DNA of 64,000 nt from Clostridium_AI sp964409685 (GCA_964409685.1 CAYPEJ010000001.1:62001-126000), one strand, 5' to 3'; shown: positions 9,742 to 18,440, counted from the first letter of the stretch. The notes: a model not told the origin generated them from the letters alone. Program-made: numbers and translations.

Positions 9742-11458
9742 AATTTTTCCTTTTGAACGCAATCATTATTATTATGGAAAATTATTATCCGTTGATGATT
9801 TTAATTTAGAACAAAGATATAACAGTAGTAAGCACCGCATGAATCACATGTTTTTAAGCGGTTCTGGGGTTGTATGTGGAATGAACGTGATAAATATAGG
9901 CGAACAAAGCATATCCGTAGAGTCTGGATGTGCCATTGACCCATTTGGCCGCGAGATGATTATTGATGTTCCTGTTATGAAAAAGTTGCAGATGATTGAT
10001 GGATTTGAGCAGGCAACTAGTCGTGGTGAGAATTACATTTATCTTTGCATAGAGTATGCAGAAAAAGGCAACGATACTGTTTACAACATGGCAAGCATGG
10101 GAGGAACGCAAGATCATACAGAATACAATAAGATAACGGAATCTTACCGTTTGTTTGTAACCAATCAAGAACCAGCTGAAAATATATTAGAGGGAAAATC
10201 TCTGTACGAAGACACAAGAACCCTTTATATGCGCAATGGAATTAGTATCAAACAAACCATGCCTCGTTATGTGGAAATCGGTAAAAAAGCAGAGATGCGA
10301 ATTGAAATCGAGACCCGTGAAAAGAACTATGTTGCATTTTCCTACACCTTGAAATTAAATGGATTTACATATCAAAAGGAAAAGTCATTCACGATCCATT
10401 TTGATGAGCGACTTATTAAAAAGACGGGCAATTATTGCTTAACCTATGAATTAGAACCAGTTGCAGTGGCAGGGTATGACGCAAGTGTAATGGTTGAGCA
10501 AAATTCTTTTACGTTAGTCATTGACCAACAAGTGAAAGTAGTGAATTGCGACCAGAAATACCAAGTAGAGATTGTTGCTGGTGATATCAAAGAACAAATG
10601 ATAGCCGATTACTACAAACTTTCTATGGAAAATATAATAGAAGCTGCACGAAGAAGGTATATTTACCTAGCGAAAATATATATTACCAAAGCGGATCAAA
10701 CTTACTTAATTGAGCGAGTAGTGGAGATTCCATTTAAACAATATGTAATGAATCAAGTGTTACTGGAAACGATAAACCAAGTGATGCGAAAAGAAATTCG
10801 CCAGTTAGAACAGCAAGTGATGGCACTACAAACACGAGAGAAAACGCCATCTTTAGACCATAAGTCTGAGGCAACTGGTGTACAAGTAGTATCAGGTGTC
10901 TATGAAATGGAATTTGGTCTATTGGGTGAAAATAGAAAAAAATTTTTCTCTCCACCAATCGTCCACGGACTTGGTCTAGGTTATGTCACCATCGTACTTG
11001 CATTGGAAACGAAGCGAAATGAAACGGTATTTGGAAATGGAGAGATTTTCCAAGAGAGCTATGTGGATGTAGATTTAGCGGCACAATTAGATGAATCTAC
11101 AGGTTCCTTTATCATTGGTGCAATGTTAAGAGAAACCGTTGCGAATCGTAGTATTCGAATTAAATGGACTGCCATTCGTAAGCTAGATGATCAGGTAGAT
11201 GAGGTACTAGACCGACGCATTTCCATTCGCCCAAGTATGCTTGAACTTTACACAAGGGAAAGAGCTCATTTAGAACTCTGCTTCTCCAATATTGATGAAA
11301 AAGAAGTTACTTGGCACGTACAAGAAGGTGGTGGAATCGTTGAAGACACTAATACGTATGTAGCACCGAACGAAAAAGGTGTATATGAAGTAATGGCACA
11401 AAGCGTTGCGTATCCAGAAGTAAAAGCATCTATATTTGCAGTAGTGCGAGAACGATAA
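9728..11458 (+). CDS. CIS-associated protein with FPFER N-terminal domain and Ig-like C terminus
   Basis: 576 residues when started at ATG 9728, which is preceded by GGGGAAG; an in-frame start at 9665 would overlap the tail protein by 77 bases and lies outside the conserved part. The first 80 residues (FPFERNHYYYGKLLSVDDFN, GSGVVCGMNV, CAIDPFGREMII) are a recurring N-terminal domain in CIS loci that lacks an assigned function as far as I know. The middle is beta-rich with a short coiled coil (LEQQVMALQT). The last 65 residues look like a bacterial Ig-like domain (VTWHVQEGGGIVED, then YEVMAQSVAYPEVKA). A baseplate-attached or fibre-like role is inference. Confidence 0.65.
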   Translation: MKNTKIFPFERNHYYYGKLLSVDDFNLEQRYNSSKHRMNHMFLSGSGVVCGMNVINIGEQSISVESGCAIDPFGREMIIDVPVMKKLQMIDGFEQATSRGENYIYLCIEYAEKGNDTVYNMASMGGTQDHTEYNKITESYRLFVTNQEPAENILEGKSLYEDTRTLYMRNGISIKQTMPRYVEIGKKAEMRIEIETREKNYVAFSYTLKLNGFTYQKEKSFTIHFDERLIKKTGNYCLTYELEPVAVAGYDASVMVEQNSFTLVIDQQVKVVNCDQKYQVEIVAGDIKEQMIADYYKLSMENIIEAARRRYIYLAKIYITKADQTYLIERVVEIPFKQYVMNQVLLETINQVMRKEIRQLEQQVMALQTREKTPSLDHKSEATGVQVVSGVYEMEFGLLGENRKKFFSPPIVHGLGLGYVTIVLALETKRNETVFGNGEIFQESYVDVDLAAQLDESTGSFIIGAMLRETVANRSIRIKWTAIRKLDDQVDEVLDRRISIRPSMLELYTRERAHLELCFSNIDEKEVTWHVQEGGGIVEDTNTYVAPNEKGVYEVMAQSVAYPEVKASIFAVVRER

Positions 11459-11498
11459 TGTGCTTGTGAATAAAAAAAGAAACGAGGTGGTGAAGCGC

Positions 11499-12362
11499 AT
11501 GGTAATCAAGACATTTCATACTACATATGCAGTCATTCATAGTAGTAAATCGGATAAACAGATGCCTGTGTATTTATGCAGAGAAGAATCAAGTGGAGCA
11601 CTATTTCATCTCTTTGCGATGCAGAAACGATTTTTAAAAGACACAACCATTTTATTTTTACAAGAACAACAAAAGTCCAAAGATTTTGCCGACTTCCATG
11701 ACATGTTTTTGTATGAAGATAGTTTGTATGTGGCTATGCGCTGTTATTCAGAACCATCTTTAAACACGTTGATGGAGCAAAAGCATTTTTTAGAATGGGA
11801 AGAGCGATTTGAATTAGGAAGAAAGATTTTGGAGCAAATTATTTTGACGAAAATGCCACAGTACTTTCGTTGTAATTGCCTAAAGTTAGAAAATATATTA
11901 GTGACGGAATCATTAGACATTCATTTTTCCTACAGTTTAGATGATATTGAACTTGCAGGAGGAATGAGCAAAAACATGTATTGGAAGGCTTTAGTGGAAC
12001 TGTTTTCCTACCTATGGCAAGAAGAATTAAAACGAGAAAGTATCCCACAGATGAAAGAATTCTTTTTGTATTTAGAGCAAGATGAGGAAAAAACAGACGA
12101 AGATATTTACCGAAAATATTTGGAAATAAGAGATACCTTAATAAAATATTCAAAAGAGGAACGGAAGAAATCAAATAGAAAATTGGCGGTATTTTTGAAG
12201 AAAGCAAAAAAGGCAATTCCAAAGGTGCTTCCAATCTTAGCATATTTGATTTTAGTAGCAGCAGTTGGATATTTGTTCTATACCATATGGGAACTGGTTC
12301 AGCCTACAGAGGAAGCGCTAGAACAGTTCCAGTATATAGGAAGACTCGATTTAAAGAAGTAG
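11499..12362 (+). CDS. Membrane-anchored pseudokinase in the CIS operon
   Basis: 287 residues from ATG 11499 (GAGGTGG upstream); an in-frame GTG at 11460 has no site. The layout follows a small protein kinase: a beta2-beta3-like stretch (PVYLCREESSG, LFAMQ), a hinge region (LYVAMRCYSEPSLNTLMEQ) and a catalytic-loop-like CNCLKLENILVTE at 125-137. Against the HRDLKPEN consensus, the catalytic Asp is Cys127 while Lys129 and Asn132 remain, and the DFG position reads SYS. It is therefore probably inactive. A basic stretch (KKAKKAIPK) precedes a single transmembrane helix near residues 245-265. Kinase homology is from motif reading and moderate in strength. Confidence 0.6.
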   Translation: MVIKTFHTTYAVIHSSKSDKQMPVYLCREESSGALFHLFAMQKRFLKDTTILFLQEQQKSKDFADFHDMFLYEDSLYVAMRCYSEPSLNTLMEQKHFLEWEERFELGRKILEQIILTKMPQYFRCNCLKLENILVTESLDIHFSYSLDDIELAGGMSKNMYWKALVELFSYLWQEELKRESIPQMKEFFLYLEQDEEKTDEDIYRKYLEIRDTLIKYSKEERKKSNRKLAVFLKKAKKAIPKVLPILAYLILVAAVGYLFYTIWELVQPTEEALEQFQYIGRLDLKK

Positions 12363-12377
12363 AAGGGGGCAGAGGAT

Positions 12378-14000
12378 ATGTCACCAGAGGTAAAAGAGGG
12401 CTATGTAAAGATAGGAAGAAGATATGTTGCGAAAAAGGTACTGTTTGTCATAGCACTGCTCGTAATAGTGGCTATTATAGTGAGCATTAAACTATTTGCA
12501 CCAAAGATAATTGCAAGGTATTACACCAAAACGATGGTCGTAAATACATCGGAGATGAAGGGGTACACAGGAAAAGTAAAATTAATTGATGGAATTGAGA
12601 CAAAAAATGTATTGTATATTGGGGAGCTAAAGGACGGACGAATTGAGGGAACAGGAGAACTGTATGACTACCAAGGGAATAAGTTATATGTAGGCGAATT
12701 TGAGAAAGAAATGTATTCAGGAAAAGGTGAAACCTTTTATTTGAACGGAAAAACCCAGTACAAAGGTGAATTTGAGCTAAATCAATATACAGGAAATGGA
12801 CTGCTATACTATGAAGACGGAACGCTTCAATATGAAGGCGAATTTTCACAAGGAAGCTATAGTGGAAGTGGAACATTATACAATAAAAAAGGGAAGATAC
12901 AATATCAGGGAACTTTTGTAGAAGGTCAATACGATGGAAATGGTACTCTTTACGATGAGGCGGGAGAACTTGTATATCAAGGCGAATTTGCAAAAGGAAT
13001 GAAACAGGGACAAGGCATTTCCTATAAAAACGGAGAGGTGGAAGCGGAAGGAATCTTTATGCAAAATGCTATTTATACAGGGAAAGGCGTGCGCTATCGA
13101 GAGGATGGAACAATTTTATATGAGGGAGAATTCAAAGAAGGAAACTATGACGGCTCGGGTGTTATTTACTATAAAAATAGTAAGAAACGATACCAAGGAG
13201 AATGGGAAAAGGGAATTTATAATGGTGTAGGAACGTTGTACAACAAAAAGGGAAAGAAAATCTATGCTGGTGAGTGGGTAAAGGGAATCCAAGAAGGGGA
13301 AGGAAAATCTTATGATTCTGGAACTCTTGTCTATAATGGTTCATGGAAAGAGGGAATGTATCATGGCAATGGAAAACTTTATGAGGGAAAGACATTAATC
13401 TATGATGGGGCGTTCGAAGACGGCGTATATTCTGGAGAAGGAAAGTTATTTAATAATGAGACTGGAAAATTACGTTACGAAGGAGAGTTTTATCAAGGAC
13501 AATATAATGGTGTCGGAAAACTTTATTATATCAAGACCCAAACCATTCGTTATGACGGAGAATTTCGGAATGGAAAGTTTGAAGGAGAAGGAAAACTTTA
13601 TACTACTTGTCAGAAACTTCGTTACGAAGGAGAGTTTGCATCTGGTTTATATGAAGGAAAAGGAATTGAGTACGAGCCATCCACTGGGGAAATTATTGCA
13701 GAAGGTGTGTATCATAGAGGCGTGCTGTTAATTAGTAAGGCTGAACAAGATAAGAAAAAAGAAGAGTTGGACAAAGAGCTTCTGGGAGAAGAGGAAGCCA
13801 CTTCAGATAAAGATGCACTAGATCAAGGGACATCAGATAAAGATACATCAACGGAAAAAGTATCAAAAGAAAATGCATCAGAAGAGGAAGTATCCAAAGC
13901 AGAGGATAATAACGTTGTATCAGAAGAGAAAGTATCCGAAACAGAGGACAATAACGTTGCATCAGAAGAGGAGGTAGCATCATGGGAAGTTATACAGTAG
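12378..14000 (+). CDS. Membrane-anchored MORN-repeat protein
   Basis: 540 residues. A basic N-terminus and one transmembrane helix (VLFVIALLVIVAIIVSIKLF, about 21-40) anchor it. About 16 MORN repeats of 22-25 residues then run from roughly 75 to 445 with the pattern YxGEFxxGxYxGxGxLY. The C-terminal tail is acidic and low-complexity, with a 14-residue tandem repeat (ASEEEVSKAEDNNV, VSEEKVSETEDNNV). MORN repeats often contact membranes or partner proteins. The stop lies 19 bases inside the next gene, whose GGAGG site sits in the repetitive tail. Its place between a pseudokinase and the cap gene suggests a CIS docking role, which is inference. Confidence 0.85.
   Translation: MSPEVKEGYVKIGRRYVAKKVLFVIALLVIVAIIVSIKLFAPKIIARYYTKTMVVNTSEMKGYTGKVKLIDGIETKNVLYIGELKDGRIEGTGELYDYQGNKLYVGEFEKEMYSGKGETFYLNGKTQYKGEFELNQYTGNGLLYYEDGTLQYEGEFSQGSYSGSGTLYNKKGKIQYQGTFVEGQYDGNGTLYDEAGELVYQGEFAKGMKQGQGISYKNGEVEAEGIFMQNAIYTGKGVRYREDGTILYEGEFKEGNYDGSGVIYYKNSKKRYQGEWEKGIYNGVGTLYNKKGKKIYAGEWVKGIQEGEGKSYDSGTLVYNGSWKEGMYHGNGKLYEGKTLIYDGAFEDGVYSGEGKLFNNETGKLRYEGEFYQGQYNGVGKLYYIKTQTIRYDGEFRNGKFEGEGKLYTTCQKLRYEGEFASGLYEGKGIEYEPSTGEIIAEGVYHRGVLLISKAEQDKKKEELDKELLGEEEATSDKDALDQGTSDKDTSTEKVSKENASEEEVSKAEDNNVVSEEKVSETEDNNVASEEEVASWEVIQ
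13875..13980 (+). repeat. 42-base tandem repeat in the MORN gene tail
   Basis: Two full 42-base units (13875-13916, 13917-13958) and a partial third encode the ASEEEVSKAEDNNV-type 14-residue repeat. The ribosome binding site of the downstream cap gene lies inside the third, partial unit. Confidence 0.85.
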
Positions 14001-14566
14001 TGGAAGACGTTGGAAATGCAATCGTAAGTTTACTTCGAAAGGAATTAGTTCCGCACTTAGTAGAACACCAAGAAGATATTAATCTATGTAGTCCTGATGA
14101 CAATGAAGATATTACCGTAGGTGTTCATTTATACGATATCAGTCAAAATGAAGATTTAGTTGGAATGGGCTTTCAAAACAGAGGTAGTACAAGACAGTCC
14201 TATCCATCCTTGTTCTTAAACCTTTCATACATGATAACTGTCCAATGCAAGACGGATATCAAATACCGTGCCAGACAGGAACAACGCATACAGGGAAAAA
14301 TTCTACAAGTGTTTTTTGATACCCCAAACCTACCCGTATCGTATTTAGCAGATAAAAATATAAACACTCCGATTCAAATGGAATTAGATAAGCTAAAAGT
14401 AGAAGACAAAATGAAGATTTACAGCGTACCAAACAAGGCATACAAAAGTACATTGTTCTATCGTGTTTATCCAGTAGAATTAGAATCTAGCAAGGTACGA
14501 AAAGTAACTCGTGTAGAAGGTGCCGATATGGGCGTAAAGGATCAGAAAGGATTTGGTGAAGTATGA
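13982..14566 (+). CDS. CIS cap/tail-terminator protein, Pvc16/Afp16-like (DUF4255)
   Basis: 194 residues, matching the Pvc16 N-terminal (DUF4255) family: VVEDVGNAIVSLLRKELVPH, then ITVGVHLYDISQNEDL, then YPSLFLNLSYMITVQCKTDI and the ARQEQRIQGKILQVFFDTP helix. In the Serratia antifeeding prophage the homologue caps tube and sheath and sets their length. Start ATG follows GAGGAGG within the end of the MORN gene. It overlaps the next gene by four bases (ATGA). Confidence 0.9.
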   Translation: MGSYTVVEDVGNAIVSLLRKELVPHLVEHQEDINLCSPDDNEDITVGVHLYDISQNEDLVGMGFQNRGSTRQSYPSLFLNLSYMITVQCKTDIKYRARQEQRIQGKILQVFFDTPNLPVSYLADKNINTPIQMELDKLKVEDKMKIYSVPNKAYKSTLFYRVYPVELESSKVRKVTRVEGADMGVKDQKGFGEV

Positions 14567-15291
14567 AATGGAAGTTATCCCTTGTGATTGTGCCTGTTGA
14601 CGATTATACCAACAAGGTGCTTACTGAGGATAAGTTAAGAATTTCTTTAAAAATGAAAACCGATCTGATAGGCACACGAACCAAGACTGCTATGTGGAAA
14701 CAAGGCTTTTATGTATTCTTTGATGTAAAAGAACAAGATGTGATTATCCAGATAGAAAGTAAATTCTATCAATCGCAGGTACTACATTTAACATTAGATC
14801 CAAATGCAGTCCTAAAACAAACGATTCGATTGGTGCCAAATGAATTGTATGGAAATTTAGAGGACTACACCATCTTAATAGGAAAAGGACATCCAGGAGA
14901 GCAAGTTAAGTTTTATTGTAATCAACTAACTGAAAAATTTCGTTTAGCCAGAGATTATCAAAATGAAAATACATTAGAGTTAACACATCACTATAGTTTT
15001 GATTTTTCAGGAAAAGAAATCTGGATTAAAGGGAGAGAACAAGAATGGTTTACTACCCTAGGGACACGCTTAGAAGATTCAGATTCTGAATATAGGATTA
15101 CTCCTTTGAATTCAAATATTCGAAGAGTGGAAGCAATTATCTATCCTGTTTATCAAACAAAATGTAAAGAAGACGGAACATTTATTCTGTTCCTACCAGA
15201 AGGAGAAAAGGAAACATTTCAAGGTCGTTTTGTTTGTGGAGAAAAGGAAAACGTCATTGAAATAATGAATCATAAAATAAACCAAGTATAA
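14563..15291 (+). CDS. Uncharacterised beta-rich CIS operon protein
   Basis: 242 residues, translationally coupled to the cap gene through an ATGA overlap. The N-terminal 100 residues (LSLVIVPVDDYTNKVLTEDK, GFYVFFDVKEQDVIIQIESK) read like a carboxypeptidase-regulatory/transthyretin-like beta sandwich. The second half is also beta-rich (IWIKGREQEWFTTLG, FLPEGEKETFQGRFVCGEKE). No signal peptide, membrane helix or catalytic motif is visible. I do not recognise the family. Genes with this shape often sit next to Pvc16-like genes, so an accessory structural role is plausible but unproven. Confidence 0.6.
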   Translation: MKWKLSLVIVPVDDYTNKVLTEDKLRISLKMKTDLIGTRTKTAMWKQGFYVFFDVKEQDVIIQIESKFYQSQVLHLTLDPNAVLKQTIRLVPNELYGNLEDYTILIGKGHPGEQVKFYCNQLTEKFRLARDYQNENTLELTHHYSFDFSGKEIWIKGREQEWFTTLGTRLEDSDSEYRITPLNSNIRRVEAIIYPVYQTKCKEDGTFILFLPEGEKETFQGRFVCGEKENVIEIMNHKINQV

Positions 15292-15337
15292 TTGTTAGAG
15301 GAAATCAAAAAAGTTTCAAATAAATGGGGGGATACAA

Positions 15338-15724
15338 ATGGGATTTTGTGTTTGTGCTGGGGCAACGTTGTGTTGCAGTTTCGGAGCAGCACCATCTACA
15401 CTGAATGTTTTACCGAATAATAAAGTGGTTTCGTCTATGCCCATCGCAACAATAATGGATAATGTACCAATAAAAAATATTATGCCATTTGGCATGTGTT
15501 CCTCAATGGCAAACCCAACTGTAGCCTCAGCAACAGCCGCCGCTATGGGTGTATTGACTCCAATGCCATGTACTCCAGTCATTGCAGCACCGTGGGCACC
15601 TGGAAGTCCAACAGTGCTTATTGGAAATGTACCAGCCTTAAATCATTCGTGCAAATTAATGTGTATGTGGGGTGGTGCCATTACCATTGCCAATCCAGCA
15701 GTAACGAATATACAAGTACCATAA
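15338..15724 (+). CDS. PAAR-like spike tip protein (DUF4280)
   Basis: 128 residues rich in Pro, Gly, Ala, Cys and Met. It begins with FCVCAGATLCCSFGAAPSTL and ends with a HSCKLMCMWGGAITIANPA segment, the hallmark of DUF4280 PAAR-like proteins. These cap the VgrG-type spike and bind a metal through Cys/His residues, several of which are present here. Effectors often follow such genes, but the next two genes are membrane signalling-like proteins rather than toxins. A GGGGGG site precedes the ATG. Confidence 0.9.
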   Translation: MGFCVCAGATLCCSFGAAPSTLNVLPNNKVVSSMPIATIMDNVPIKNIMPFGMCSSMANPTVASATAAAMGVLTPMPCTPVIAAPWAPGSPTVLIGNVPALNHSCKLMCMWGGAITIANPAVTNIQVP

Positions 15725-15751
15725 ATTAGTTGTGAAAGAAGGAGTTGCATT

Positions 15752-16759
15752 GTGAGAACCATAGAAATCATAGAACTAATTTTACTAGCAATATTAAGTA
15801 TCATCTTAATCTGTGCCATTATTATCATGCTACGTCAAAAAGTGAAAATAAAAGTGCTACGAGAGAGGAATGACAACTTACAAGAGACATTAGAGCTTCA
15901 ACAAAAAAAGGTTACAAGTATGGAACGAACCATACCCGTAGAATTATATCGTCGCTTACAAAAAAATGAAGGAGAACATACACAATGGCTTCCGACTTTT
16001 CGGCCATCTATTATCATGGACGTCAATACAAGTCATTTTATAAGACACATTCATTCCATGCAAGCAAACGATATCTTTCAATTTATTAATCAAATCTTAG
16101 TCAAAACGATTCCTTGCGTCTATCAGAAGAATGGTATTGTCGACAACATTTATAAAGCTGGATTTACAGCATACTTTGATGAACATTATGAAGATGCACT
16201 AACTGCGGCAATTTCTATCAGTGAAATCATTGAAAAAGAAGCAGCAGGCTCCGATTTGTTCAAAGACTTTTCCATTGGAATGAGTTATGGAAATGTGCTC
16301 GCTGGCTTAGCAGGAACAGAAGAAAGAATTTCACTGGTTATCGTATCGGAATATACTGGGTTATCTTCCTTTTTACAATCCATTGCAGGGAGATACGATG
16401 CTCGAATCTTAATTACAGGAACACTACGCAATAAAGTAGAGGCGTTTGAACAAAAATTTAATGCAAGAAAGATTGGTTATGTCTACATCTCCGCAAGTAA
16501 AACACTAGAAGCAATCTACGATGTATTTGATGGAGATTTTATTAAGAAGCGAAATAATAAAAGAAAGACCAAAATTGTATTTGAAAAAGGTGTTGAATAC
16601 TACGCCCAAGGGGAATACCAAAAAGCAAGACAGTGTTTTATCGAAGTTTTCAAAATGAACCGATATGACCGCGCAGCAAAAGATTATCTCAATCGATGTG
16701 AACAGTTGCTCACAAGCGAATCTACGCTTACGGTGAATCCACAAATAGAAACTTATTAG
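15752..16759 (+). CDS. Membrane-anchored pseudo-nucleotide cyclase with TPR
   Basis: 335 residues from GTG 15752 (GAAGGAG seven bases upstream). It has a transmembrane helix at about 7-27, a coiled coil to 58, a class III adenylate/guanylate-cyclase fold at about 84-260 and a TPR-like segment near 275-318 (YYAQGEYQKARQCFIEVFKM). The first metal Asp is present (Asp90). The second metal Asp of the KTIGDGF motif is Ala136 (IYKAGF). In the GDTVNLAARL motif the transition-state Asn and Arg are Gly203 and Phe207. It is therefore very probably catalytically dead. It is the penultimate gene of the CIS operon and may act as a scaffold or nucleotide-independent sensor. Confidence 0.75.
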   Translation: MRTIEIIELILLAILSIILICAIIIMLRQKVKIKVLRERNDNLQETLELQQKKVTSMERTIPVELYRRLQKNEGEHTQWLPTFRPSIIMDVNTSHFIRHIHSMQANDIFQFINQILVKTIPCVYQKNGIVDNIYKAGFTAYFDEHYEDALTAAISISEIIEKEAAGSDLFKDFSIGMSYGNVLAGLAGTEERISLVIVSEYTGLSSFLQSIAGRYDARILITGTLRNKVEAFEQKFNARKIGYVYISASKTLEAIYDVFDGDFIKKRNNKRKTKIVFEKGVEYYAQGEYQKARQCFIEVFKMNRYDRAAKDYLNRCEQLLTSESTLTVNPQIETY

Positions 16760-16772
16760 TGAGGAGTATGCC

Positions 16773-18428
16773 ATGAAAAACAAATCTTTCAAACGCCAAT
16801 ATCCGAAGCATGTAAGCAATCGGATTATTGTTTTTTGTATTTTGCTTATTGGAATTCTATGTACAGGAATCATCTACATCAGCTATGAAATGTATCAAGA
16901 TGATATGATAAACGAATATATCAAATACGAACGCACCATTCTTAACATAGCACTACAAGAAGCAGATCCAGAAGGGATACAAGAAGCCATTGAGACAAAT
17001 ACAAAAAATGAAGCATATCAACAGTTATCACAGCAATTTAACTTGCTTATGAAAAACTCAGATATTACATATATTTACGCACTTTATTTTTTGGAAAATG
17101 ATGAAAATATGTACTATGTAGTCAATGGTTATTTAGAAGAACAAGAGGAAAACAATTCACAGGGAATGCACCAATTGGGAGAATTACCTCGTGAAGGCGA
17201 TTTTTCGGAAGACATGATAGAAGAACTACGAAAGGCATTTGAACAAGGAAAAGACGATTTTGATTATATGTGTGAAAAGGATGCAGAGGACGTCTACCTT
17301 TATACAACATACTGTCCATTGCAAAATGCCAATGGGGAAGTGGTGTGTATTTTCTGTGTGGATATTGCAGTCAAGGAAATTTATGAAAAGTTAGACAGTT
17401 ATTTATGGGCAGTTATTATATGGGTGACTATTTTAGGAGCAGCAATGCTTAGCATTTTTATCTTGATTATGCACCGACAGCTTGTAAGACCTATTAAACG
17501 ACTTGCAGATAGCGCAAAAGATTATATTAAACAACAGGAAACCTGTGAGGTAGAACAGTTGGAATTTAAGAAGATTCCAATTGGTACGCGAGATGAGCTT
17601 CAACTGCTTTCGGATAGTTTAACGCATATGGCAGAACAGTCCAAGGAATACATGCAACATCTAGCACGTTTTGCCGCAGAACAAGAACGTGCCCATGCAG
17701 AAGCAGCAGTTGTGCAGAAACTGAAAGAAAATTTGTTACCATCAACATTATTCCAACAAAGAAATGATTTTAATATAGCGGTTGATATTACATTAAGTCA
17801 AAAGAATAGCGGTGATTTTTATAATTTCTTCTTAATAGATGAAAATCATCTTTGTTTCTTTCTGGGAACTGCTTCAGGTGGAGGTGTAACTACAACCATG
17901 ATTGCCATGATTGCAACCATTTACTTGGAAAATTATGCACGAATGGGTTATCTTCCAAATCGTATTCTAGGTGAGACCAATAATCGTCTTAGTGAAAATA
18001 ATAGTGGAGAGGTTACCGTTAGTGTATTTTTAGGAATTGTGGATTTAGAAACTGGTGCATTCACTTACGCACAAGTAGGAGAATTGACACCACTTATTAA
18101 ACGTTCTGGTCAAGAACTTACAGAATTAGAAGTATCATCAGGCTTTTCATTAGGTTCTATGGAATATGTTGTATTTCCACAAAAGACTATTTCGCTACAG
18201 CAAGGAGAATCTATTTTTCTGTATAGCCAAGGCATTTCCAAAAAAGGAGATACGAAAGGGTATGAATTTACGGATGAGTATGTAAAACAATCCATTACAC
18301 AATTCATGCAGGATGAGTTTCACTTAGATAAAATATTGGACAGTTTTCACGAGACATTACAAGATTATGGAAAAGATACGGTGCAACAAATGGATGAGAC
18401 TTGTATCATGTTCCGATATAATGGTTAA
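16773..18428 (+). CDS. Sensor-HAMP-SpoIIE (PP2C-like) membrane protein, probable pseudophosphatase
   Basis: 551 residues. Two transmembrane helices (about 16-38 and 211-233) bracket an extracytoplasmic sensor domain of the Cache type (ITYIYALYFLENDENMYYVV, then YTTYCPLQNANGEVVCIFCV). A HAMP linker follows (RQLVRPIKRLADSAKDYI), then a SpoIIE/PP2C domain (about 335-551). GDFY (347-350) and the terminal DETCIMF keep two metal Asp positions. The GDVSG Asp is Thr366 (GTASG) and the YTDG Asp is Gln486 (YSQG). Loss of two of four metal ligands predicts no phosphatase activity. It ends the CIS operon and may pass an outside signal to it, which is inference. Confidence 0.8.
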   Translation: MKNKSFKRQYPKHVSNRIIVFCILLIGILCTGIIYISYEMYQDDMINEYIKYERTILNIALQEADPEGIQEAIETNTKNEAYQQLSQQFNLLMKNSDITYIYALYFLENDENMYYVVNGYLEEQEENNSQGMHQLGELPREGDFSEDMIEELRKAFEQGKDDFDYMCEKDAEDVYLYTTYCPLQNANGEVVCIFCVDIAVKEIYEKLDSYLWAVIIWVTILGAAMLSIFILIMHRQLVRPIKRLADSAKDYIKQQETCEVEQLEFKKIPIGTRDELQLLSDSLTHMAEQSKEYMQHLARFAAEQERAHAEAAVVQKLKENLLPSTLFQQRNDFNIAVDITLSQKNSGDFYNFFLIDENHLCFFLGTASGGGVTTTMIAMIATIYLENYARMGYLPNRILGETNNRLSENNSGEVTVSVFLGIVDLETGAFTYAQVGELTPLIKRSGQELTELEVSSGFSLGSMEYVVFPQKTISLQQGESIFLYSQGISKKGDTKGYEFTDEYVKQSITQFMQDEFHLDKILDSFHETLQDYGKDTVQQMDETCIMFRYNG

Positions 18429-18440
18429 GTATTAATAAAA

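Noticed and set aside
13402..13731. Alternative + strand frame of 109 codons within the MORN gene
   Set aside because: It has no ribosome binding site and arises because the repeats keep a second frame open; the MORN frame is clearly coding.
15752..18428. The last two CIS operon genes as secreted effectors of the PAAR-like tip
   Set aside because: Both have membrane helices at the N-terminus and signalling folds, with no toxin motif, so an effector role is less likely than a regulatory one.
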